In this document: piece by piece, positions 36,810 to 44,475 of the stretch
Layout: every line of letters starts with the position of its first letter
How positions within the stretch are numbered: position 1 is the stretch's first letter
Assembly (NCBI RefSeq): GCF_040750395.1
Contig: NZ_JBFLVD010000006.1
Span: forward strand, 1 to 64,000
Origin: Scandinavium sp002470465
GTDB taxonomy: Bacteria > Pseudomonadota > Gammaproteobacteria > Enterobacterales > Enterobacteriaceae
Direction: 5' to 3'
DNA length: 64,000 bases
The notes under the pieces: generated by a model
Seen by the model: the letters and a program-made list of their open reading frames with translations, nothing else
The model's database searches: none
What the model was told of the DNA's origin: nothing
Position numbers and translations under genes: made by a program

Positions 36810-39296
36810 ATGAAACGCAAACAAAACAGACTCTGGCTGTTGGCGGCATGCTCATGCCTGCTGCCCCAGCCCTCCCGCGCGGTAACTTTTGATACGTCCT
36901 TACTGGCCGGTGCATCGCGTGAGTCCGATCTGTCTCGCTTTTATGAGGATAACGACATGCCTGCGGGCAATCAGGAGATGGATATCTACGTCAATGGCGA
37001 CTGGCAGGGGCGCTATACGGTGACGTTTGGTAAAGCCAAAGACGACATCTTCCTTGACCGCACCAGTGCCGGACTGCTGGGGATCGATATGAGTCAGCTT
37101 AACCTGATGGATCAAGATGGCGTCCAGTTGAAAAAGCTGGTGCAGGGCGGTCGCGTTGCTGTCGACCCCGGAACCCTGAGCATTCAACTGACGGTGCCAC
37201 AAAGCTTTATGCTGCATCATGAGCAAGGCTACGTCGATCCGCGCCTCTGGGACCAGGGCATTCCGGCGTTGATGCTCTCTTACAACACAACTTATTACAA
37301 CACGCGCTCGAAAACGGGTAGCCGGGACAGCGATGACGATCTTTACGCCGGGCTGGATTCCGGGATCAACCTGCTGGGCTGGCAGTTTCGCGACAGCAGC
37401 ACCTGGAGCAAGCACTCAGGAGAGAGTGGCCAGTGGCAGAATAATACCCGCTATCTTCGCCGTCCCATCCCAACGCTGAAGTCGAATCTGATGATGGGCG
37501 GCTTTTATACTCCCGGCGATCTGTTTGATTCGCTTCGGGTACGCGGCGTCTCTCTGGGATCGGATATCAATATGCGACCGAACTCCCAGCAGGGTTTTTC
37601 GCCCGTCGTACACGGTGTGGCACGGACTAACGCCCTGGTTAAGGTCATGCAGAGCGGTAACGTTATCTGGCAGGAGAACGTTCCACCGGGCGCGTTCACG
37701 CTCGACAATATTCAGCCCACCGGCTCGGCAGGGGATCTGCTGGTCGTGGTACGTGAAGCGGATGGTTCTCAGCAGTCTTTTTCTGTCCCGTTCTCCGCCG
37801 TACCGGGCATGCTGAAACAGGGCATCAGCCAGTACAGCCTGGTCGCGGGTAAAGTGCATCAGGCCAATACCGATTATCAGCCAGCGTTTATTCAGGGCAC
37901 GCTGCGCCATGGCTTCAACAACCTGGTCACTGGCTATGCAGGCTCAATTCTCAGCGCAAACTACGCCTCCGGCCTGCTCGGTGCAGGCTGGAACCTGCCG
38001 GTAGGTGCCGTTTCGCTGGACGTCACTCATGCCAGAACACAGCTGCAAAACCGAAGCGACAGCGGGCAAAGCTTCCGTATCGCCTACAGTAAATTCGTCA
38101 GCACTACCGCGACTAACTTTACCCTGGCGGCCTATCGCTACTCGACCAAAGGTTACTATAGCTTCAGTGACGCCATTTATTCCCGCGAAGGCTACCATCG
38201 GCTGGAAAAAGAGTATGACAAGATGAAAGATGTCTATGGCTTCAGCCCGGACATCGATCTCAATACGTGGGATGCGCTGCGTTCTGCTCGCCCTAAAAAT
38301 ACCTTCAACCTGGATCTTAACCAGCAGTTAGGGAAGGGCTGGGGAACGGCGTTTATCTCCGCTACCCAGCGAGATTACTGGAGCAAAGCGCAGAAAAGTC
38401 GGGAATATCAAATTGGTTACTCCAACTCGCTTGGCCAGGCCAGCTATACGCTTTCCGCCAGCCGCGTTCGCAACAGCGATCGCCAGCAGGAAACGCGCAT
38501 GTACGTCTCACTCAGCCTGCCCTTCTCAATGTTTGACAGCAGCGCATGGCTTACCTCCAGCGTCTCGGCAGCGGATTCACACTACCAGCAGACCAACCTT
38601 AGCCTGAGCGGCAACGCCATGGATTCGAATCGTCTGAGCTATTCCCTTTCCGGCAGCAATCAGCACGGTGGGAGCAATACCGCCAGCGCCAGCGCCGCAT
38701 ACCGTTCTGATATCTCAACGGTTGGTGGCTCCTGGAGTGAATCCTCTGACTACCGGCAGGCTGGCCTCAGCAGCCGCGGTAGCATCGTTGCCATCCCTGG
38801 TCACGTGCTGATGTCCAACGAAGTGGGCCGGACGATGACCATCGTGGAAGCGCCAGGGGCAAAAGGCATGATGGTGAACGGAGATGACAGCATCGTCACC
38901 AACCGCGACGGGCTGGCGCTGGTGCCTTATGCAACCCCGTACCGCCGCAATGCCATTACCCTGTCCAGCACCAGTGACAGCGTTGGCGCGGAAGTGATGG
39001 GTAACATCGCCAATACGGCTCCCTGGGACGGCGCCGTCAGCTATCTGCGCTTCGAAACCGATCGCCGGACCTCCTGGGAGCTTAATGCCTTACAGGCCAG
39101 TGGGAAACCGCTGCCGTTTGGAACAGAAGTCTTTAACGATGACGGAGAGTCGGTCGGATTCGTGGGCCAGAACAGCGTGCTGTACATTCGCTCGGAGCAT
39201 CAGCCAAAGAGCCTGAACGTCAAACTGCGCGATGGAAGCTGCCGGCTCGTCTCTCCGACCTATGGGATGAATGCAGCCCCTACGCGCTGTCGCTAG
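36810..39296 (+). CDS. Outer-membrane fimbrial usher
   Basis: An 828-residue PapC/FimD-family usher. A signal peptide is followed by the N-terminal chaperone-binding domain (about 25-140, FDTSLLAGASRESDLSRFYE), a 24-strand beta-barrel with the PATG-type plug region around 220-320 (with PNSQQGFSPVVHGVA), and C-terminal domains ending in a cysteine pair (DGSCRLVSP and APTRCR). It polymerises and exports the pilus. It is slightly shorter than FimD but has all domains and no frameshift. Confidence 0.94.
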   Translation: MKRKQNRLWLLAACSCLLPQPSRAVTFDTSLLAGASRESDLSRFYEDNDMPAGNQEMDIYVNGDWQGRYTVTFGKAKDDIFLDRTSAGLLGIDMSQLNLMDQDGVQLKKLVQGGRVAVDPGTLSIQLTVPQSFMLHHEQGYVDPRLWDQGIPALMLSYNTTYYNTRSKTGSRDSDDDLYAGLDSGINLLGWQFRDSSTWSKHSGESGQWQNNTRYLRRPIPTLKSNLMMGGFYTPGDLFDSLRVRGVSLGSDINMRPNSQQGFSPVVHGVARTNALVKVMQSGNVIWQENVPPGAFTLDNIQPTGSAGDLLVVVREADGSQQSFSVPFSAVPGMLKQGISQYSLVAGKVHQANTDYQPAFIQGTLRHGFNNLVTGYAGSILSANYASGLLGAGWNLPVGAVSLDVTHARTQLQNRSDSGQSFRIAYSKFVSTTATNFTLAAYRYSTKGYYSFSDAIYSREGYHRLEKEYDKMKDVYGFSPDIDLNTWDALRSARPKNTFNLDLNQQLGKGWGTAFISATQRDYWSKAQKSREYQIGYSNSLGQASYTLSASRVRNSDRQQETRMYVSLSLPFSMFDSSAWLTSSVSAADSHYQQTNLSLSGNAMDSNRLSYSLSGSNQHGGSNTASASAAYRSDISTVGGSWSESSDYRQAGLSSRGSIVAIPGHVLMSNEVGRTMTIVEAPGAKGMMVNGDDSIVTNRDGLALVPYATPYRRNAITLSSTSDSVGAEVMGNIANTAPWDGAVSYLRFETDRRTSWELNALQASGKPLPFGTEVFNDDGESVGFVGQNSVLYIRSEHQPKSLNVKLRDGSCRLVSPTYGMNAAPTRCR

Positions 39297-39319
39297 TTTT
39301 CTGCATGACAGGAGTTTTT

Positions 39320-40378
39320 ATGTTCAGGTTATTTCTTTTTCTGCTGCTGGCCTGCGCCAGCGGCGTAAGCTATGCCACCTGCTCCGGCAGCGGAATCAGC
39401 TACGGTACGCCCCTCAACATCGATCTGTCGGACAAGCTCAGCATGACCAATACCCAGTGGACCACCACGGTCATGACGCAGTACGTTGGCTCCTTTAACT
39501 GCACCACCGGTAATAGTGAATTTGCCTATACGCCGATTTTGTCCACCGACAGCAGCAAGGCCACGATTCTTTCCTTTGGCAAATATAACGTGCGCGCAGA
39601 GATCGTGAATACGCCGGCAAACCCAAAACTTGCCAGCTCCGGTCGACACACTGCTTCAGAGCTTAACACGGCAATGAATCTGCGCTTTACGCTGGTCAGC
39701 AGTACCGGCACGGCAGTGGCTGGTAACACGGTAAGCATCAGCGATGTCATGTTTGTCAGCGACATGAGCGGCATGTCGTTATGGGAAATTCTGACGTGGC
39801 CGCTAACCCAGGCGGCGAAGATCCTGACCTGGTTGTTTAATGGTTTCCACTGGCCGTACGATAATCGCGATATGTACGGTCAGCCGATGACAATTAAGTA
39901 TGCACCGGCGGAAACCACCTGCGCTTTTGACAACGCCGGGCTGACGGTTGTATTGCCAAAAGTCGGGATTTCACAGCTGGACTCCTCAAGCCAGCCGGGT
40001 ATCACACCCTTCACGCTGAATATGAGCTGCCAGAACCTGAACACGGACAGCACCTCAACGCGTGCGGTGGATATGTTCCTTTCCAGCAATAACCTGCTGC
40101 CTGCCGACAGTAGCGTACTGGTAGACAGCAGTACTTCAGCGGCTAAAGGCGTTGGCATTCGGGTCGTAAAAACCAGTAATGCAGGTAAACCCGTCGTGTT
40201 TTCTACCTCTACTACCAGTCGGGGAACCGCCACATCTCTTTTCAGCGTGGCGCAGGGCGGTGCCATGACGCAAACTATTTCCATTCCCATGGCGGCTTAT
40301 TACTACGTATATAATACTAGAGCTGTCGCTCAGGGTAATATAAATACATCAGCTGTACTGAATATCATTTATCCCTAA
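39320..40378 (+). CDS. Fimbrial tip adhesin
   Basis: A 352-residue protein with signal peptide (MFRLFLFLLLACASGVSYA), an N-terminal presumed lectin domain (about 20-190) and a C-terminal pilin domain (from about 195, with Cys in AETTCAFDN and NMSCQNLN). This two-domain plan is that of FimH-like adhesins and is close in length to K-12 YbgO and YqiI. The receptor is unknown. Start 39320 has CAGGAG 7 bp upstream; another ATG five codons earlier is within that ribosome site. Last gene of the fimbrial operon. Confidence 0.85.
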   Translation: MFRLFLFLLLACASGVSYATCSGSGISYGTPLNIDLSDKLSMTNTQWTTTVMTQYVGSFNCTTGNSEFAYTPILSTDSSKATILSFGKYNVRAEIVNTPANPKLASSGRHTASELNTAMNLRFTLVSSTGTAVAGNTVSISDVMFVSDMSGMSLWEILTWPLTQAAKILTWLFNGFHWPYDNRDMYGQPMTIKYAPAETTCAFDNAGLTVVLPKVGISQLDSSSQPGITPFTLNMSCQNLNTDSTSTRAVDMFLSSNNLLPADSSVLVDSSTSAAKGVGIRVVKTSNAGKPVVFSTSTTSRGTATSLFSVAQGGAMTQTISIPMAAYYYVYNTRAVAQGNINTSAVLNIIYP

Positions 40379-40402
40379 ATAGCGATCTTTTACGCCAAAC
40401 CA

Positions 40403-40465
40403 GATGACATTTACTCTTAAGTAGATGTCATTTACTCTTAAGTGAGTATCATTCATTCTTGATTT
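40403..40465 (+). repeat. Three 21 bp tandem repeats upstream of the right regulator
   Basis: Copies at 40403-40423 and 40424-40444 differ only at positions 5 and 21 (core CATTTACTCTTAAGT), and a third, weaker copy follows at 40445-40465 (about 13 of 21 matches). A 21 bp period is two DNA turns, so identical faces would be presented to a bound protein. They lie between the adhesin stop (40378) and the right MarT-like gene, where its promoter should be. Confidence 0.75.
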
Positions 40466-40584
40466 CTATAGTTCAATAACAATAAATCAACCTCATCAAT
40501 CATTCTCTTTGATTCCATCGAGGATGTCTGTATAACTTTAATGAAGTGAGCGCAAGTAAGCGCTTTCTCAATGTTCACCAGATA

Positions 40585-40592
40585 GGGGGGGG
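40585..40592 (+). repeat. G8 homopolymer at the start of the right regulator gene
   Basis: Eight consecutive G residues end two bases before the GTG start of the MarT-like gene and form its Shine-Dalgarno. If translation instead begins at the in-frame GTG at 40546, the tract is inside the coding frame. Either way slippage would alter expression. Confidence 0.7.
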
Positions 40593-40593
40593 A

Positions 40594-41406
40594 GTGAAAT
40601 ATCTCATTGATTACAGGATGCTTTATGAGGTTGATACTGCCCTTGTTTTGCTTATAGATGAACCAGAAGTAAACATTAAGTTATCAAATCAGGCAGGACG
40701 GTTATTATATCAGCTGGTTATTAACAGCGGTCATGAGCTGACGCGGGAAGCGTTAATTGAAACGGTTTGGGAAAATCAGGGGTTTACGGGTTCCTCGGTT
40801 AGCCTTAACGTTGCTATCAGTGAAATCAGAAAGGCATTTCGCCAGCTTGGACACGATCCTGGATTAATTAATACCATCCGCAAAAAAGGCTTTTGTCTTA
40901 ATGCACACATTGAGCACCACACGGTGCGCCCCGTAGCCCGTGCGGCTGAGGTTAAGGCTGAGAGTGAGACTGAGTCTTCAGAACTTCAGCAGGTTCCTGA
41001 AGTCACGGTGCAGCGTAATCCTCTTATGCTGATGCTGGCTATCCTGCTGATCGCCATTATTGCCGGAGTCGCGTTGATGCTGCTCTCGTGGTTCGGCAAT
41101 GCCGATACCTTCGAACCCACAGAACTGGTTTTTTTGGGACAGCATGAGCAGTGCGGGCTCTGGCTTATTGGCAGCCGTCGGGATCCCGATAACCCGGACG
41201 TTCTGTTAAAGGCGATAGACCATCAGCTAAATACCTGGCAGATCGATTGCCGGAAAAATAAAGCTGACGTCTTTTTTTCCAGCACCGAGCAGATTGTCTT
41301 TAAGAACAGCTTCACTGGCGTATGCTTCAGAAATGAAAAAGATACAGGTTACCGGAGCTGCCGATCTCTGCGTAAGTTAGGGGAGATACAGAACATTGAC
41401 TCGTAA
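40594..41406 (+). CDS. ToxR/MarT-like membrane-bound transcriptional regulator (right copy)
   Basis: A 270-residue paralogue of the gene at 34197-34973: nearly the same N-terminal MKYLIDYRMLYEVDTA, the same wing-helix segment (GSSVSLNVAISEIRKAF at residues 67-83), a membrane helix at 144-166, and periplasmic cysteines 187, 219, 244 and 256 matching the four in the left copy. I choose GTG 40594, since it aligns with the left copy start; GTG 40546 would add 16 residues. It is codirectional with the fimbrial operon and 215 bp behind it. The insertion between the DNA-binding domain and helix is longer and acidic (about 112-140). Confidence 0.85.
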   Translation: MKYLIDYRMLYEVDTALVLLIDEPEVNIKLSNQAGRLLYQLVINSGHELTREALIETVWENQGFTGSSVSLNVAISEIRKAFRQLGHDPGLINTIRKKGFCLNAHIEHHTVRPVARAAEVKAESETESSELQQVPEVTVQRNPLMLMLAILLIAIIAGVALMLLSWFGNADTFEPTELVFLGQHEQCGLWLIGSRRDPDNPDVLLKAIDHQLNTWQIDCRKNKADVFFSSTEQIVFKNSFTGVCFRNEKDTGYRSCRSLRKLGEIQNIDS

Positions 41407-41875
41407 GAAATGGTTTACGCATGGAATTGCGATCTTCTTTATTACGCTTTTTGTTATTTCAGCAGGCAGTAAACTCCTTCGTAACAAAAATGCCACGTTT
41501 GAATGTAAATCAGACATTATTACGCGTAAAAGCTACGTTACAGGTGGTTCCGTTGAACTCAGGTTAGCTGGCGTGTTTCTTTATGATGGTAAAACGTCCC
41601 TTAACGCTGTTTATCAAGGGCTAATGAAGACCGAATCGCAAACGCTGATTATCAATCGCACGTTCAGTCTCAAAATAAAAAAAATGCACGGCAGCAATAT
41701 TTATCAGATAGTCGAAAGAAAAATTGATCGTTTGCCTGATGATACTGCACCGCCAGGCATTGTGGATCAGCTTCAGCTGGACAATATAGATTATTTATAT
41801 ATAACGCAGGTAAAAGATAACGCCCTGCTAATACAAAGCGTGATACTACCGTCAATGATTTGTACAAGAATATGA
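41396..41875 (+). CDS. FidL-like inner-membrane protein (right copy)
   Basis: A 159-residue paralogue of the product of 33714-34193, the same length, with an N-terminal membrane helix (residues 8-26) and a periplasmic domain. Shared features are ECKSDIITRKSY, NIYQI, LPDDTAP, VKDNALLIQSVILP and a C-terminal MICTRI. It starts with TTG at 41396 inside the last 11 bp of the regulator gene, so translation should be coupled and weak. The high AT content suggests horizontal origin. K-12 yqeI and yqeJ, at the same chromosomal slot, may be distant relatives of this pair. Confidence 0.72.
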   Translation: MTRKKWFTHGIAIFFITLFVISAGSKLLRNKNATFECKSDIITRKSYVTGGSVELRLAGVFLYDGKTSLNAVYQGLMKTESQTLIINRTFSLKIKKMHGSNIYQIVERKIDRLPDDTAPPGIVDQLQLDNIDYLYITQVKDNALLIQSVILPSMICTRI

Positions 41876-42054
41876 ACCACATAAGCGGGTCAGATCTTAT
41901 GGCGGCACTGTTCAGCCTGAAGCGTGCCGCCATTGAAGGTTCTCTGGTACCCCGCCATTTTATCGTCCAGACTTACTTCAAAGGCATAGTCTGTGCAGGC
42001 ATTGTGCATTACACTGCGCGCTGCAAAATTGAGTAGATGAAGAATGAGGCGGTA

Positions 42055-42537
42055 ATGGCGATGAACGGAACAATCACAACCTGGTTTGAAGACAAAGGGT
42101 TTGGGTTTATCAAAGATGAAAACGGCGACAATCGCTATTTTCACGTGATTAAGGTCGCCAACCCGGAGCTGATTAAAAAAGATGCGGCGGTAACGTTTGA
42201 GCCGACAACCAACACCAAAGGCCTGTCCGCATTTGCGGTGAAGGTATTGCCGGAAAGCAAATATATCTACATTGCGGGCGAGCGCCTGAAGCTCAGCTCG
42301 ATCAAAACGTATCTGGTCTACAGCGAAGAAGAGCCTGTCGACAGCAAAATAGACAAAGAGAATGCGGTGCTTTCCGTGGGCCTGCTGATGAACAGTATTC
42401 GCCCTAAAGCGACGGTCAAAGCGGGTGAAATGCGCTCCGTGAAGAAGCTGGCGATCACCACTTTCCAGAAAAAAACGCTGATTTTTTCTGAAGATGAAAT
42501 CGACATCGAAGCCACAGTGAAAATGCTTAAGGTGTGA
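42055..42537 (+). CDS. Cold-shock-domain protein with C-terminal extension
   Basis: A 160-residue protein. Its first 65 residues form a cold-shock domain: MNGTITTWFEDKGFGFIKD contains the RNP1 motif KGFGFI, and YFHV corresponds to RNP2. The C-terminal half has no family I can name. CSD proteins bind single-stranded nucleic acid; this one is longer than CspA (70 residues). Start 42055 has GAGGCGG upstream; another ATG two codons later is possible. It is transcribed alone. Confidence 0.8.
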   Translation: MAMNGTITTWFEDKGFGFIKDENGDNRYFHVIKVANPELIKKDAAVTFEPTTNTKGLSAFAVKVLPESKYIYIAGERLKLSSIKTYLVYSEEEPVDSKIDKENAVLSVGLLMNSIRPKATVKAGEMRSVKKLAITTFQKKTLIFSEDEIDIEATVKMLKV

Positions 42538-42628
42538 TTTTTACGGGCCGGTGGCGATGTGGCGCCAGCGCTTTTATGTTGCGTTAGTGTTAATTTTTGC
42601 GTAGGCTCCACTTTTTCGGAGCCGTAAA

Positions 42629-43249
42629 ATGTCCGTCACTGATTCCCTCCTTGCCTTTACCTTCGCTGCAACTCTGCTCACCCTGACGCCTGGTCTCGAT
42701 ACCGCCCTGATCCTGCGAACCTCCGTTGCGGAAGGGGGCAAAAAAGCCGTTCAGGCGGCGCTCGGCATTGACGTTGGCTGTTTCATCTGGGGCGCGCTGG
42801 TGGCGTTTGGTCTCGGGGCGCTGCTGGCGGTCTCTGAACTGGCGTACAGCTTACTGAAGTGGTGCGGTGCGGCTTATCTGTGCTGGCTTGGCGTTCAGCT
42901 TTTGTTGCGCCCGCGGCAGAGCTTTACGCTCACGCCCGGCGGTGACGCACAAAGCAGCAACGGGTTCTTACGCGGGATGTTGGGCAACGTGCTGAATCCC
43001 AAAATGGGCGTGTTTTATGTCTCTTTTCTGCCGCAGTTTATTCCTGTCGGGCACTCCCCTCTGGTCTGGACCTTTCTTCTGGTGTCGATCCACGTTTGCC
43101 TGGGGACGCTGTGGTCGCTCACATTGATTCTGGCGTCAGGCTATGCCGCGTCCATGCTAAAAAATCCCTCGGTCGTCAAATGGCTGGAGCGGGCCACCGG
43201 CACCGCGTTTTTGCTCTTTGCGGCACGACTGGCTCTCAGTAAGCGCTGA
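42629..43249 (+). CDS. LysE/RhtB-family amino acid exporter
   Basis: A 206-residue membrane protein of the LysE/RhtB superfamily, with about six helices. The N-terminal FAATLLTLTPGLDTALILR (TPG-D motif) and the GMLGNVLNPKMGVFYVSFLPQF segment are diagnostic. It should export an amino acid or homoserine lactone-type compound from the cytoplasm. It is convergent with the NrsF-type gene and overlaps it by 14 bp at the 3' end. The substrate is unknown. Confidence 0.88.
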   Translation: MSVTDSLLAFTFAATLLTLTPGLDTALILRTSVAEGGKKAVQAALGIDVGCFIWGALVAFGLGALLAVSELAYSLLKWCGAAYLCWLGVQLLLRPRQSFTLTPGGDAQSSNGFLRGMLGNVLNPKMGVFYVSFLPQFIPVGHSPLVWTFLLVSIHVCLGTLWSLTLILASGYAASMLKNPSVVKWLERATGTAFLLFAARLALSKR

Positions 43250-43865
43250 CCCAGCGCCAGCCCAGCGCAATGGTGGCAACGATAATGGTGGCGATGGCCG
43301 CCAGGTGCATCAGGAAATCCTCAGGATGCAGATGTACCGGGTGGCAAAACATCAGCAGCGAAAGCGCCATGCAGGCCACGGCTGTGCCCGATAACGCCAG
43401 GCTTTGCAGCGGCTTCAGGGTGCGGGTATGGCGCAGATAGCCAATCACCAGCGCGATCATCGGCACGCTGACGGTCACCATAAACGTGTAGCAGCGCGTA
43501 TCCGTCAGGCTACTTGCCGTCAGCGGCTGGTAGCCGAGGCTCATCAGGACCGATGCCAGCCACATCCCTGCCAGCAGGAGCAGCCAACGCATTTTCGCTG
43601 GGCGTTGCCCGGCTATGCTGAGCGTAAACGCCGAATGGATAGCCAGCAGTCCCAATACAAAAATGACGATCAGCTGCGCTATTGCCAGCCAGGCTCCCGG
43701 CTGCGTCCAGTCCGTTGCCGTACGCTCCAGCAGCAGGCTAGCGAGCGCTCCCGCGGGCAGCGCCATGAGTACCCAGCTTGCCACACGCCAGCGCACCGGT
43801 AAGATACGGTTGACCGGGGTGGCGCGATGGCTCAGTTTTTCAATTAACGCATCATGACTGTCCAT
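43236..43865 (-). CDS. NrsF-family membrane anti-sigma factor (DUF1109)
   Basis: A 209-residue protein with six predicted membrane helices, matching the NrsF/DUF1109 family, named after the inhibitor of ECF sigma factor SigF in Caulobacter. The N-terminal cytoplasmic MDSHDALIEKLSHRATPV would hold the sigma factor. It overlaps the ECF sigma gene by 14 bp, the usual sign of a sigma/anti-sigma pair. Several cysteines (TRCYTF, VACMAL, MFCHPV) could take part in sensing; in SigF-NrsF systems conserved periplasmic cysteines are needed for the response. Confidence 0.85.
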   Translation of the reverse strand: MDSHDALIEKLSHRATPVNRILPVRWRVASWVLMALPAGALASLLLERTATDWTQPGAWLAIAQLIVIFVLGLLAIHSAFTLSIAGQRPAKMRWLLLLAGMWLASVLMSLGYQPLTASSLTDTRCYTFMVTVSVPMIALVIGYLRHTRTLKPLQSLALSGTAVACMALSLLMFCHPVHLHPEDFLMHLAAIATIIVATIALGWRWVSAY

Positions 43866-44421
43866 GACTGGCTCCAGAACGGCGAAGGGTGTTTAACGCC
43901 CGGTGTAATAATGATTTCACGGCGGAGACGCTCAGATTATTGGCCTGAGCGGCTTCAGCGAGGCTCATCTCCTGCAAATGAACGTGCTCGACAAGCTGGC
44001 GCTGCCGGGCGGGAAGCTGATTCAGGAAACCATCCAGCTCCTCACCGACGTCCAGCCGTTCCGCTCTGAGAGCAAACGAAGGATCGGCCATCTCAAGGAG
44101 CGAATCATCGTCCGCCACTTCCCGTCGGGCGCGCCGCCCGTGCCGCCTTAAGGCATCAATGGCCCGGGCATGGGCAATCGCCATCAGCCAGGGCAGAAAC
44201 GGGCTGCCCGGATCGTAGGTGTGGCGGATCCGGTGCAGGGTTAACAGCACGTCCTGAATCACGTCTTCGGTCAGCTCCTCGTCGTCCACCTGTTTGCGGA
44301 CAAGCGCGCGGATAACCGGCACCAGTGTCTGCAACAGCTGCGCATACGCCTGCCGGTCACCGGCCTGGGCACGCGCCATAAACGCGGGCCAGGCTTCACG
44401 CGGGACAACCACCTTATCCAT
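43852..44421 (-). CDS. ECF-type RNA polymerase sigma factor
   Basis: A 189-residue ECF sigma factor. Region 2 lies at about 20-90 (TEDVIQDVLLTLHRIRHTY and LPWLMAIAHARAIDALRR), region 4 at about 130-180 (LPARQRQLVEHVHLQEMSLA with SVSAVKSLLHRALNTLR as recognition helix). It is encoded between a DsbD-like gene (54 bp upstream) and its NrsF-type inhibitor (overlapping by 14 bp). In Caulobacter the SigF-NrsF group responds to heavy metals or oxidative stress. A similar role in the periplasm is inferred. Confidence 0.9.
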   Translation of the reverse strand: MDKVVVPREAWPAFMARAQAGDRQAYAQLLQTLVPVIRALVRKQVDDEELTEDVIQDVLLTLHRIRHTYDPGSPFLPWLMAIAHARAIDALRRHGRRARREVADDDSLLEMADPSFALRAERLDVGEELDGFLNQLPARQRQLVEHVHLQEMSLAEAAQANNLSVSAVKSLLHRALNTLRRSGASHGQS

Positions 44422-44475
44422 ATTCCGCCTTGCAGCACGACGCCGGAAAAGCCGGGCGTGCCGCCGTTACGGTCA

